Part shown: piece after piece, positions 11,722 through 22,340 of the stretch
Position numbering within the stretch: position 1 is the stretch's first letter
Layout of the letters: every line of letters starts with the position of its first letter
DNA from: Astragalus membranaceus
Taxonomy: Eukaryota; Streptophyta; Magnoliopsida; Fabales; Fabaceae
Assembly (NCBI GenBank): GCA_039519185.1
Contig: CM076849.1
Location: 104,860,077 to 104,924,076 of the forward strand
Direction: 5' to 3'
Length of the DNA stretch: 64,000 bases
Program-made: the position numbers and the translations under genes
Notes under the pieces: generated by a model
What the model saw: only the letters and a program-made list of their open reading frames with translations
The model's database searches: none
Told to the model about the DNA's origin: nothing

Positions 11722-11774
11722 GTAAGATATCTTTTAATGCATATAGTTGTTTAAATTGTAAGGTCAAGACATTT

Positions 11775-11903
11775 TGGTCCAGAACTGACTGAGATGCAGG
11801 CTCGTGCAGTCTTCCAAGCTGCTGTTTCAGTGAGTAGTCACAGTGTTACAGTTCTTCCAGAGATAATGGTTCCACTTATCGGCACACCTCGGGAAATGAT
11901 GCA
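11775..11903 (+). pseudogene. Captured fragment of pyruvate, phosphate dikinase (PPDK)
   Basis: About 43 codons read PELTEMQARAVFQAAVSV, then VTVLPEIMVPLIGTPREM. This matches the C-terminal PEP-binding domain region of plant PPDK as I know it (PELTEMQ.RAIFQAA, TVLPEIMVPLVGTP). The fragment lacks the swivelling phosphohistidine and nucleotide-binding domains, so it is non-functional. It fuses directly to the LRR-derived sequence that follows. Confidence 0.85.
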
Positions 11904-12062
11904 GCTTAACTTTCTGTCTCTTGTAGGAAATGATTTGAGTGGTGTCTTACCAAGGGAGATTGGCACATCTTTACTTGGGATACTTCAATCAATTGACTAA
12001 CTTGGCACATCTTTACTTGGGATACTTCAATCATTTAGACCTTGCAAATTGTGGCTTGAAAG
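11904..12062 (+). pseudogene. Captured fragment of a CLV1/BAM-like LRR receptor kinase
   Basis: The sequence reads LNFLSLVGNDLSGVLPREIG, then in a shifted frame LAHLYLGYFNQ. A duplicated segment (11971-11999 versus 12006-12034) leads into LDLANCGLKG. These match consecutive leucine-rich repeats of CLAVATA1/BAM-type receptors (HLYLGYFNQFD, HLDLANCGL.G) with small deletions. Only two or three repeats are present, with no kinase domain. Confidence 0.8.
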
Positions 12063-12837
12063 GTTAATTTATATATGCATAATGATATATTTCATCTGCG
12101 AATTGATATAGTTTATTCTTATTTGCAGGCTGCTTCTGATGTCCAGGATATATTGATGCAGATGACCAGTTAGTGGCTATGGATGAGAAGGTTTAGCAAA
12201 TTACTTGCATAGTTCCCTCTAAGTTTAATTTCAATTTTTAAGAGTTGTTGTATTCTAGAAATTGAATGTTTAAGAGTTGTTGAAGTGGTGGTTGTTATGT
12301 GAATATTTGAGAAATTATCTCATATTGAATGAATGGCTTGAAGCTTGTATGAATTGATGTTGTAAGTGATGTTTGTGAGGCATGTTTGAAATTAAATGAA
12401 TTGTATGTTGATTTTGTAAGTGTACTGCTACAAAGACAAAACTGTCAGCTTCCAATTAAAAAATAGACATTTAGCATCAGTTGTTTTAAACAACCGATGC
12501 TAAATGTCTATTTTTTTTTAAAATTAGACATTTAGCATCGGTTGTTTTAAATAACCGGTGCTAAATGTTATTTTCAGGACATTTAGCATCGTTATTTGAA
12601 ACAACCGATGCCAAATGTCATTTTCAGGACATTTAGCATCGGTTGTTTCAAACAATCGACGCTAAATGTCATTTTTAGACATCTGAAATAGTTTATAATG
12701 TGACATTTAGCATCGGTTATCTGAACACCCGATGCTAAATGTCATACATTTAGCATCGGGCGATTTAGCGTCGGGCGATAACCGACGCTAAATGTCCAAT
12801 TTAACTGACGCTAAATATCGTTTTTCCACTAGTGAAG

Positions 12838-14245
12838 TTCATTGAACAAGAAAAAGCTAATAAAGGCGAATAGCCTCAAGGCGGGCGATCAGAGCATACA
12901 TATCCTCATTGTCTATGCCCTCCTTTTAGTGATCGCCTTTACCCACCCGTTGGGCTTTATTCCTTTTTATTACTCCGTTATTATGTAATCTGTTCCTAAA
13001 AACCCATTTAGTCCCAATGACTTGATGACCCTTAGGTAGTGAAACAAATTTCTAGTAAATTGATAAAAGTCAATGCTCATTAAGCATTGTTTCTTTGGAG
13101 TTTTTAGGCTCAATTTGCGAGACAAAAGCCAAGTACTAGCAAAAATTACTTATCTACGATCGAGTCGACACGCCTTTGCGAATATCGCCCAATATGTTGT
13201 CCCGAGAGGGATCTTTTGCTATCCTCCAGGTTGGAGGAATTTTATCCCTAGGAGCGGGTTTTTAAGCCTCTATGTCTTCATAATTTTCCTTGACTTCATC
13301 CTTAGCTTCAGCAGTAGACGACTGGTCAGTTCTGTAATTGTCGTCTCCTAGAATGTCATTCGTACGAATAGAGTCCAGGTGAATCGCGAGTAAAGAATTT
13401 ATGATCACCATTTTTTTGTGGAGTCCTAGGGGTAAAGAATTTATGATTAATTCCATTTTTACCGGCCACAAGTTTTCAAAGAGGCCGTTGTCAAATTCGC
13501 CTCCATGATCATATCGAATTCTAGCAAATTTTTAAATCCTTTTTGTTTTGTATTATCTTCGCAAATTTAATAAAAGACGTCATGTTTCATCCTTGCTAGG
13601 CAAGAATAGAGTCCAGGTGAATCGCGAGTAATCGTCAATGATGACGAGTCCGTAGTAGTTTCAAGCCAAGATTTTTGTCCTAGAGGGACCAAATAAGTCC
13701 ATATGTAAGCTCTAGAGGTCGTGTTGTTAAAATCATGTTTTTCGTTTTAAAAGAATCTCTAGTTTTCTCCTCAATTTGGCACGCGTTACATAGACGGTCT
13801 TTTAAAAAAATTTAACTTGAGGTTAGTCTACAACTAGATCCTTAGACTCTATTTTGTTTAACAAGTCAAAATTTATATGGGCTGAATGTCTATGCCATAA
13901 GTTATGGAGGGGTGCACCCCTAGCCATAACCAAGAGTCTTCACTCTTGCTTATGAGGCATTTTGTTCTAGATGATGATTATCTCCTAAGTCTAGCATATA
14001 AATGTTGTCAGTTCTAAATCCCGTAAACACTTTTTGCTTATCACTTACGTGAGAAATTGTGCATTCAGGGGTTGTAAAAGTGATTGCGTACCCCTCGTCG
14101 CACAAATGTCTTATGCTAAGCAAATTATGTGTAAGACTCTCTACTAAAAGCACATTTGTAATGGTTGTTGTGAAAGGATTTCCCACAACACCTTCTCCTA
14201 ATATTTTACCTTTGTTGTTATCTTCTTAAGTAACATGTCCCTTTC
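12838..14245 (-). pseudogene. Sirevirus-like Copia pol/gag-pol remainder (integrase and pre-integrase region)
   Basis: Continuation of the Copia on the far side of CACTA 2, very degenerate. At 13950-14186 the minus strand reads NVLLVESLTHNLLSIRHLCDEGY, a typical GAG-pre-integrase/protease junction of Sireviruses (LL..GL.HNLLSISQLCD.GY). The 13370-13860 stretch contains partial integrase in changing frames, and 12840-13060 partial N-terminal RT. It is truncated at about 14245, where copy C of the dispersed repeat begins. Confidence 0.75.
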
Positions 14246-14357
14246 AATATATTCTGCAATGTATAAAAACATTCCTATTTAAGTGCAGACACAAAATTTG
14301 ATGAGATATACATTCATTACTCTTTAATCAAAACACTAGGTAAGAAAATATGCACCC
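14246..14357. repeat. Dispersed repeat family, copy C (fragment)
   Basis: About 110 bp matching the right end of copies A and B: ATGTATAAAAACATTCCTAT, GATGAGATATACATTCATTA and GGTAAGAAAATATGCACCCA. It is cut immediately afterwards by the Tat element, whose LTR starts at 14361. Confidence 0.75.
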
Positions 14358-14676
14358 AATTGTTAGCCTGCATTTTCGACAGGCTAAAATTAAATGCAGT
14401 TAACAAGGTTTGACTTGATAGATTCAAGAAGAAGGACCACTATTTCGACAACGAGAAGCTGTATACAAGGAGAATCAGCGTAGTTCGTAACTTAGCGAAA
14501 AATTGGAAAGCTAAAGCCAACGGTTCGACAGGAAGGTCCAGATAACATGTCAAGTCAAAGAGCACTGTCGAAAGGGACAACAGCAGTATGGTCGAAAGAT
14601 GGAGCAGTTACCTGGTCGAAGTATCTAAGTAGTTGTCTCATTTTTGAAACCGCTGTGCGGTTATTTATTTTTGTCC

Positions 14677-14685
14677 TTATAAATA
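14677..14685 (+). promoter_or_regulatory. TATA box of the Tat LTR
   Basis: TTATAAATA lies about 317 bp into the LTR, followed some 30 bp later by a likely transcript start. It would drive the genomic RNA of the element. Confidence 0.6.
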
Positions 14686-14987
14686 GAAGTTCTTTACGTA
14701 GAACAGAGGTCGCAATTTCATTTCTACATAAACTTCCAAAAAACTCTTACTTCCGCATTCAGAGAAAACAGAGTCACAGGAATCAATGTATGAATCTGCG
14801 TACCAATCCTTTTAATTCTATGCAATGTCATTTACATTCCTTTAAGATTTCTGCACATTTACTTGCATTTAATATTCTTTTTTCACTTCTTTAAGTTTCT
14901 GCAATCACTTCTTCCTTTTCGCATTTCTCTCAAATTCCTCTCCTTCCACGGTTATCACCACCATTGTTAAACAACCGTACGAACAAT

Positions 14988-15207
14988 CAGTGGCGGACCC
15001 AGGACCCCGGGGTCAGGGGTGTCAAATTTTTTAAGGCCGGTGTCAAATGGGTGCAAAACTTGGTCTACTAGTACAATTTAAAATTTTCAGGGGGGTCAAA
15101 ACTAAAATTTCAGGAGATTTAGGCTATTTATATAGGGTGTTTAGTGCAAAAAAAAAATTCCAGGGGGTTCAACTGAACCCCCTGGATGTAAGCCAGGTCC
15201 GCCACTG
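14988..15207. mobile_element. hAT-type MITE inside the Tat LTR
   Basis: 220 bp with inverted ends CAGTGGCGGACCCAGGACC and GCCAGGTCCGCCACTG. The 8-bp target duplications CGAACAAT at 14980-14987 and 15208-15215 are exact. Length, ends and TSD size fit non-autonomous hAT elements. No coding sequence. Confidence 0.95.
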
Positions 15208-15328
15208 CGAACAATAATAACCTTCGATAAAAGACTTTAACACAAATGTTCTGAGATCTTTCTAGTTGATCTCGCGAGCAACACATGCGTGTAACTAGCG
15301 GTGTTTACCAAAAACCACGGTAAACAAA

Positions 15329-15346
15329 TTGGCACGCCCGGTGGGA
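15329..15346 (+). other. Primer binding site of the Tat element
   Basis: TTGGCACGCCCGGTGGGA follows the LTR after two bases. Position and style fit a gypsy PBS; I do not assign the tRNA. Confidence 0.75.
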
Positions 15347-15434
15347 CGTTTGTGCTAAAATTTTAAAGTTTTTAAGAAGAAATTCTGGGTTTGTTATAAA
15401 ACCAGTAATTGTACTTTGTAAGAGTCTTGCGGAA

Positions 15435-17471
15435 ATGCCTCGCTCTAATATGAATAACGCTTCTGCATCAAATGCGCAATCCCAAGCGTCAGTTAGTGAT
15501 ACCAACGCTGCAAATATTCCAGGAGTAACCGCTCCTGTATCTTCTCCAACCATAGCGGGGGTAACCGTTCCATTACCTTCTTCGACGGTCATGGGTGCAA
15601 CCGCTGTGACCGCTCCTGTCATTTCCCCTATGTCGAATATGATGGCACCTGTACCGCCAACATTTGGTTCGACAAGTCCCTTAATGGCTAATCCCATGTT
15701 TGGAAATATGCCATTTAATTTGCCTATGAATGGGAGAAGTTATCCATATGGTATGCCAACAGCCATGATGGTAGGTCTTCAGACGAATGCGTCTATGTAT
15801 GCAGAAAACGCAGTCTCAAGTTTTTCGCCTATACATAATTCACCAGAAAATCTTTTTAGTCGAAATGCTCAACCTTCCCTAACCACGTCGTCGTTATTGG
15901 CACTAAGACAACAAATGGATGATAGTAATCACGACATGGTAAATATGCTAACACAACAAATCAGTACGGTGTTTAATCTACTGATTTAAAACACACATGA
16001 TAGTTACCAGATGTTAGCAACACAAATGAGTCGAATTGCTGACTTCTTTGGCACTCCACCAATGCATAATCAACCAATTCCCCAAATACAGAACGTTAGG
16101 CCTGTTGAATTTCCTGTCGAAAGGCCCAACAATATAATTCCCATTAATCAAGGACAGCAATTTGTTGTCGAAGAACCTGATCCTGAGGTGGTACTAGTAA
16201 ATAGAAACCAAAACGCTGACGAAGTAGTTAGACAAGTCCAACAAAATAACTTTGGAATACAAAATAATTTGGCTAACCTTGTCGAAACTATTCTAGCGCA
16301 GAATGGCCTAAATTTAGGCCTACATAGGCCTAACTTTGTATCACCCTTGTCGGAATATGTCTTACAAATTGAATTGCCAAGGGGATAGAAAATTCCCAAG
16401 TTCACAAAATTTGCTGGGGAAACTAGTGAATCCACTGTCGAACACGTTGCCCGTTACTTAACCGAGGCAGGAGACTTGGCGCATAATGAAAACTTAAGGC
16501 TAAAATATTTCCCCAATTCTCTAACCAAGAATGCCTTCACCTGGTTCACCGCTCTACGCCCACATTCCATATTTAACTGGGGGCAGTTAGAGAAAGCCTT
16601 CCATGAACAATTCTACATGGGGTAATCGAAGATTAGCCTTAAAGAATTGGCCAGTGTTTGACGCAACATGCCAGAATCAATTGATGAGTATCTCAATAGA
16701 TTTAGACTACTCAAAGCAAGGTGTTTTACTCAAGTGCCTGAACATGAGTTAGTCGAAATGGCTGCTGGTGGCCTAGACTATTCTATTAGGAAAAAGTTAG
16801 ATACTCTACATTTAAGGGATATGACACAATTGGCCGATAGAGTTCGACAGGTCGAAAGACTCAAAGCTGAGAAGGTTTCGACCAATAGATTTAATAATAG
16901 AAAAGAAAAACTGGCTTTTGTCAATGTTGATAACAATGGCCAAGAATTCGACGTATCATATGAAGATGTCGAAGAGGAGGTCAATGTTGTAGAGTTAAAA
17001 CCTGGACCTCCATATGTATGTAAATTATTAAATCCTTCCGACGGGAAAAACCCTGTCGAACCAAAAAATGATAAGTTTATTGCAAAGACATATACCTTTG
17101 ATGTCACAAAATGTGACCAAATATTTGATCTTTTGGTGAAAGATGGTCAAATTTTAGTACCTAAGGGTCTAAAAGTGCCATCGTTAGAACAACAAAAGAA
17201 AATAGGTTTTTGCAAATATCATAGTTTTTTGGGTCATAACACCTCTCGATGTGTTCTTTTCAGGGACCTAGTTCAAAAAGCACTAAACGAAGGAAGGCTC
17301 AAGTTTGGTGAGAAATCAAAGTCAAACATGAAAATCGACACTGACCCCCTTCTAGAGGTCGAGGCAATGTACGCAGAGCCTGCCGAAATCAACATGGTTG
17401 AAATCACTAAGGCCAATACTGCAAATACTGATGTGAAAGAGGCTGTCGAAGTGGTCACTCAAGACCAATAG
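15435..17471 (+). pseudogene. Tat-element gag
   Basis: Begins at the ATG at 15435. Order: a low-complexity Ala/Pro/Met-rich N-terminus, then the retrotrans_gag capsid region (FAGETSESTVEHVARYLTEA and TWFTALRPHSI around 16400-16570, MPESIDEYLNRFRLLKARC around 16670). A zinc-binding motif of the C-x2-H-x8-C type follows near 17208 (FCKYHSFLGHNTSRC). Stops occur near 15987, 16386, 16622 and 17469, so no full-length product can be made. Many in-frame GTCGAA (Val-Glu) codon pairs are seen. Confidence 0.85.
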
Positions 17472-17480
17472 GATGAGGAG

Positions 17481-18284
17481 ATGCAGGTAGTATATCCTCA
17501 AGCTGAAGAGGAGTTAATCGACTTTCTGAACCGGTGTAAGATGAACAACACCGAGGTAATGTTGTGCCCAAGGTGCAGCGTTGTATTCGACAAGAAGGCT
17601 GCTAAGAGCCTTGAAAGTTTCAAGCCGCAGTCGAAACGGAAGCGCAAGTGGGTCGACAACAGACCCAAGTTCAGCTTTAATCCAAGAGGAGTACCATACA
17701 AGGTCACACCTCCACAAAAACAACCTCAGAGGGCCCAAGTGAAAACCTTTGTACCATCGACAAAATCTCCAGTCGAAAAATGGGTACACTCTGGTGGTAA
17801 AGAAGCTGGTTACTATTCAACAATGGCAAAAGGAAGCACTAGTCCCACAAATCATGATAAGTCTCCTGAGGTGAACAGGTATGCCTATAAGAATAATTAC
17901 AAGGGGAAAAATTTTATGACTAGGACCCAATGGCGGAGATATCAACGCCAGATGAAAATGGTTGCTGAAGAAAAAGCCAAAGACTCCAACACCAACAAGG
18001 GGAAACAACTATCATCCCTTGTCGAAATACCAAGGAGGTCTGCAATGGAAAGGATCTTTCCTCCACTCTCCATCATCAAGAAAGGCCTCAACACGGAAGA
18101 AGGCCTCAATTTGGATGAGGAAATGGACTCTGAATTTTCAGATTCAGAACCAGACTTCGACATCATATGCGTTGTCTCAATCTTACCAATTGAGTATGAT
18201 GTGGTATCTGAAGTAAATGAAGTCGAAGAAGACTTCAACACAGATGACTATGCACAAGCCAAGGTGTTAATACGTGATGAATAA
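17481..18284 (+). pseudogene. Tat-element gag-protease linker region
   Basis: An open stretch of 267 codons after a TAG, rich in Lys/Arg/Pro (KPQSKRKRKWVDNRPKFSF), with a CPRC pair near 17568 and an acidic C-terminus (DLDEEMDSEFSDSEPDFD-like). It lies between the zinc motif and the protease as in other Tat elements. No catalytic motif. It overlaps the next open stretch by 11 bases in another frame, so a small indel lies near 18275. Confidence 0.7.
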
Positions 18285-18969
18285 TGGCTGCGTCGAAGAA
18301 CATAGCGCCATATTTGAAAGGCCTGATGGTGGGATGAAATACTACCTCAAACCCCTATTTATTCAGGCAAAAGCCAATAATGTAGGGGTGAACAAGGTCC
18401 TGGTAGATGGAGGAGCGGCAGTAAATTTGATGCCGCAGCACATGCTGTTGAAAATCGGTAAATCAGACACTGATCTGAGACCACACAACGTAGTATTGAC
18501 AAATTACGAAGGCAAAACTGGCCACTCATTAGGGGCCATTGAAGTCGAGCAGGTGGTTGGTAGTGTCAAAAGACTAACCCTCTTCATGGTGATTCCAACT
18601 AGAGCAAATTTCAACCTCTTGCTTGGAAGAGAGTGGATCCATGGTATAGGCGTTGTGCCTTCAACCTTACACCAGAGGTTGTCCATTTGGAGGGAGGATG
18701 GGCTAGTTGAGAACGTCGAAGGTAACCAAAGCTATTTCTTAGCAGAAGTGGATCACATTACAAAAAGGACTTTCGACAAGCATTTTGCCAACATTGGGCC
18801 ATGTACTCCTTCAACAAGTGGATACACACCACAGAATAATGTGTTTTCTTCACTCGATTTACACACCCAAACCATGGTTTCATATGGGAAAGGGAGGTCA
18901 TGGGCGAAGACAACCACTCAAGAGGCTTCTGCAAGCCTACGGGGTGGGATGGTCCCTAGATGTCGATGA
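18274..18969 (+). pseudogene. Tat-element aspartic protease
   Basis: The core reads NKVLVDGGAAVNLMP at about 18390-18435, where the usual D-S/T-G-A is D-G-G-A, as is common in Tat/Athila proteases. Flap-like and hydrophobic strands follow (FMVIPTRANFNLLLGREWIH). The domain is upstream of RT in the normal gypsy order. The frame shifts at 18960-18969 into RT. Confidence 0.85.
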
Positions 18970-19748
18970 TGTCTAAACCTAGTGCATGGGATCGAATTAC
19001 GGCCTACGTGGCCGAGAATAAACAAAATGCGGCTTTGGAAGCCGAAATACAACAAAAAATGGTTAACAAAACCAGTGAAGTCAAAAATAAAGACAAAATG
19101 GTCGAAAACCAAAGGCTTGACTGCATCTATGACGACGAGCCTTTACGTTTCGAAAAGGACCCAATGGGTTCAACCAAGAAAATTCAAGCTCAGGATCCCC
19201 TAGAGGAAGTCGACTTAGGAGATGACTCCATAAAGAGGCCAACGTTCATCAGTGCTAAGATCGACAAGGGTTGGAGAGATCGAACCATAGAGCTCTTGAA
19301 AGAGTATAAGGATTGCTTCGCCTGGGATTACAATGAAATGCCTGGATTGAGTCGAGAAGTGGTGGAGTTAAAACTACCAATACGACCAGACAAGAAGCCA
19401 GTAAAGCAATTGCCAAGAAGATTTGCACCGCAGATTTTGTCGAAAATCAAAGAGGAAATCGAAAGATTGCTCAGAAGCAAGTTCATCAGAACTGCCAGGT
19501 ATGTTGATTGGTTAGCTAATATTGTTCATGTTATTAAGAAAAATGGGACTCTAAGAGTCTGCATAGATTTTAGGGACTTAAATAATGCTACACCAAAAGA
19601 TCAGTATCCTATGCCTGTGGCAGAAATGCTAGTCGATTCGGCAGCAGGGTTTGATTACCTAAGTATGCTCGATGGGTATTCAGGGTATAATCAAATCTTT
19701 ATTGCTGAAGATGATGTGTCGAAGACAGCATTTCGTTGCCCAGGGGCC
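18960..19748 (+). pseudogene. Tat-element reverse transcriptase, N-terminal half
   Basis: Contains the RT palm/fingers motifs TLRVCIDFRDLNNATPKDQY, PMPVAEMLVDSAAGF and LDGYSGYNQIFIAEDD, ending at FRCPGALG. It is cut exactly at the TTAGG target duplication by the solo LTR at 19754-22335. The C-terminal half resumes at 22341. Confidence 0.93.
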
Positions 19749-19753
19749 TTAGG

Positions 19754-22335
19754 TGTAACACCCTAAAATTATTTAATTAATTTATTTAATTAAGTAATTG
19801 GGGATTTTATTTAAATTATTTGATGTGTTTTAATTTTATTTATTTTGGTGGTATTAGGAGGGAGTGGAGGCGCCACTTGCATGACTTGGGCTTAAGTGGA
19901 AAGCCCAAGCCCATGATCCACAATGTAGGCGAAGTGGTTAGTGAGTTGGGGGCTAGGGTTTGTGGCCATTTTTGCGAAAACCAAAAGAGAGAGCGTGAGA
20001 TAGGGAGAGAGAGCAAGGCGCCGTAAGGAGAGGAGAAGAAGAGGAGAGAAGTCGCAACCAAGGAAGAGCAAGAACGTGATCTTGTTGCTGTGGTCCTGTA
20101 CGTGACTATCTCCGGAGCCTCCGTTCTTCAATTTCGAGGTTAGGGGAGCTCTATCACTCTATCTAATAATTCATATGATGAGTTCTAGATCTAGGGTTAG
20201 ACTAGATTTCTTGATGCATTGTTGATGTTGGTTTTTTTTATATAGATGTATGCAAATTGAGGAATGCATGAATTCTTGATGTTTCTTGATGCATTGTTGG
20301 TATTGGTTATTATATATATATATGCGAAGTGAATGGTTGAGTTTTCCTATACATATGTGTGCGAATTGTAGTGTTGGAATTATAGTCATTGAGATATTTG
20401 CAATCTATGCGTTTTGTTTGAGGACTTGTGACATTCGAATTATTCGTGAAAACTGAAATTGGTGTGTTGGATTTGCTTGTGTTGTTCGCGAAATTGGATG
20501 GATGGTGTATAGGCGCCTAGGGCGCCAAGGGGATAGGGAAGACAATGCCCAATTGAATTTTTGAGAAATTGATTAAAATATGTGTATTTTTAGTTGCTGG
20601 AAAATTTTGAGTTTCATACTTTAAAGTTGTTAAGAAAACAATTTTTAGTGTTAAAAAGCGTTTTAGTAAAATTCTGGGTGTTGCCACTGTGTTCTGGGCG
20701 CTAGGCGCCTGTGCTGGGCGCTGGGCGCCTGAGGCGTGTGTGTTGCGCGTTGTGCGCGCGCCTGGGCGCTAGGCGCCCGTGTCTTGTTTGTGTTGCGCTG
20801 TGTTGCGCGTTGTCCCCTGGGCGCTAGGCGCCCGTGTCTGTGTTGCGTTGTGCGCGCCTGGGCGCTGGGCGCCTGTGGCGCTGTGTTGCGTTGCGTTGTG
20901 CGCGCCTGGGCGCTGGGCGCCTGTGGCGTGTTGTGTTGCCTAAGGCGCCTGTTCCCTGGATGTTGCCTAATTTTTCCAAAATTGTTTTTATCATAACTTT
21001 TGACTTAGACGTCCGTTTTGAACGATTCGAAAAGTGTCGTGAAGCTTTTTACGTTGTCTATTTGTGGGTTCAATTTTTAAAATGAAAAATTGTTATTTTC
21101 TGACTGTTTGTGGGCGCCCGAGTGGCTGTCCCCGGTGATCGTCCCAGTGACATTGAAAAATGACGTGGAACTCTTTAAAAATCCTTTTTGGTGTATAAAC
21201 AACAGTTTTAACACGGTAGTGTCAAAATGACTGTTTTGCCCCTAGTGGCCAAAGTTAATGATAATGATGTGTAAATGACGAGGATGCCCTTGGTGGCTAG
21301 TCAAATGACTGTTTTGCCCCTAGTGGCCAAAGTTAATGATAATGATGTGTAAATGACGAGGATGCCCTTGGTGGTTAGTCAAATGACGTTTTTGCCCTCA
21401 GTGGCTAATGTTTGAGTTGAATGATGTTTATGTGTAAGTGACATTTGGGGCCTGAGTGGCTAAGTGATGTTAAAGCCTAAAAGGCTAAGTGACGTTATTT
21501 GTGTGTGAATTATGAAATGACAGGTGCTGTGCCTTTATTCGGCAAACCGGTAAGTGACGGGTCACATGGTTGACTATGAATTGAGTAATTGTGTATTTGT
21601 GTATTGTGAGTGGTGCATGTCATAGTGTCTCATGCCCATATGCATAAACCCAGTGATGTTTTGAGGCCTGAGTGGCTAAGTGATGATAAGGCCTGAGTGG
21701 CTAAGCGACGTTTTGTGAAAAGGTACCTTCATGCATATACCCGCGAGTGGGTTGCATTCCATAAATCTACATGACATGAAATGAGTTATTGTAAATGATG
21801 TAAGAGATGACTATGATGTGAGTATTTGGTGTTTTGGATGCTGATTGTTCTAGTGCGTAGCCTATGATTAGTGCTTATCATATTTTCTATTATATAGACT
21901 GAAATGATGCTCACCCTTTCCTGTTTGAATGTTACCCCCGTGTTGGTAACGTGCAGGTGATTCCCAGTGAAGGTATTAGCTTCACTTTTGAGTCGAGTCG
22001 TCATGCTCTGATACGTAGCACTCAGGGGGGAAAACGAACTCGGCATTTATTTAATGATTTTTGGTTGTTATGTCCATGTGGACTATTTGGTTATGTTTTA
22101 CTATTTCCGCTGCGTAGTTGGTTGTGTTATGTTGAGTTTTATAAGTGACGTTGAAATGAGATTGGAGATTCTTTATTTGTGATGTGCTACGCGAATGCAT
22201 GAGTATTGAGTTGAACTGTTTTTCAAAACTGCTAAGCGACGTTTTATTGAAGTATGTGTAACATTTCCCTATGAACGAGATTTTTAAACTCTGATTTTTT
22301 ATAAACAAAGTAACGGGTAGAAAAGGGGTGTTACA
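19754..22335 (+). mobile_element. Solo LTR of a chromovirus-type Ty3/gypsy family (copy 1)
   Basis: 2,582 bp starting TGTAACACCCTAA and ending AAAAGGGGTGTTACA. Exact 5-bp target duplications TTAGG lie at 19749-19753 and 22336-22340, splitting the Tat RT. Family identity comes from the LTR at 59136-61971, which sits next to a chromodomain-bearing polyprotein. Internal features: GGCGCC-rich tandem repeats (about 20695-20945), an 80-bp tandem duplication (about 21225-21385), and a conserved 3' block with CATGCTCTGATACGTAGCAC. The 160-bp array present in the other two copies is absent. Confidence 0.94.
20695..20950 (+). repeat. GC-rich GGCGCC tandem repeats in solo LTR copy 1
   Basis: Roughly five degenerate units of about 50 bp, each with TGGGCGCTGGGCGCC or GGGCGCTAGGCGCC and TGTGTTGCG. 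They form a local GC peak in an AT-rich LTR. Confidence 0.8.
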
Positions 22336-22340
22336 TTAGG

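Larger units (their letters stand above)
9553..12834 (+). mobile_element. CACTA transposon 2 carrying several captured gene fragments (Pack-CACTA)
   Basis: 3,282 bp with inverted ends CACTAGTGGAAAAT and ATCGTTTTTCCACTAGTG, and exact AAG target duplications (9550-9552, 12835-12837). Subterminal arrays (about 9583-9835 and 12466-12820) consist of inverted and direct copies of TTTAGCATCGGTTGTTTAAA / CACCCGATGCTAAA. The interior holds no transposase. Instead it has at least four fragments of host-type genes on the plus strand, two with GT-AG introns kept, so capture was from genomic DNA. It sits inside the RT of the Sirevirus-like Copia. Confidence 0.95.
14361..15326 (+). repeat. 5' LTR of the Tat element
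   Basis: It starts TGTTAGCCTGCATTTTCGAC and ends GGTAAACA just before the PBS. It is 966 bp including a 220-bp MITE plus its 8-bp duplication, so originally 738 bp. The first 278 bp are repeated at 29533-29810. A TATA box (TTATAAATA, 14677-14685) marks the U3/R region. TCGA occurs six times in the first 280 bp. Confidence 0.93.

Noticed and set aside
15305..15697. Minus-strand 130-codon frame overlapping the Tat PBS and gag start
   Set aside because: Shadow of the Ala/Pro/Thr-rich gag N-terminus; begins and ends without any signal.
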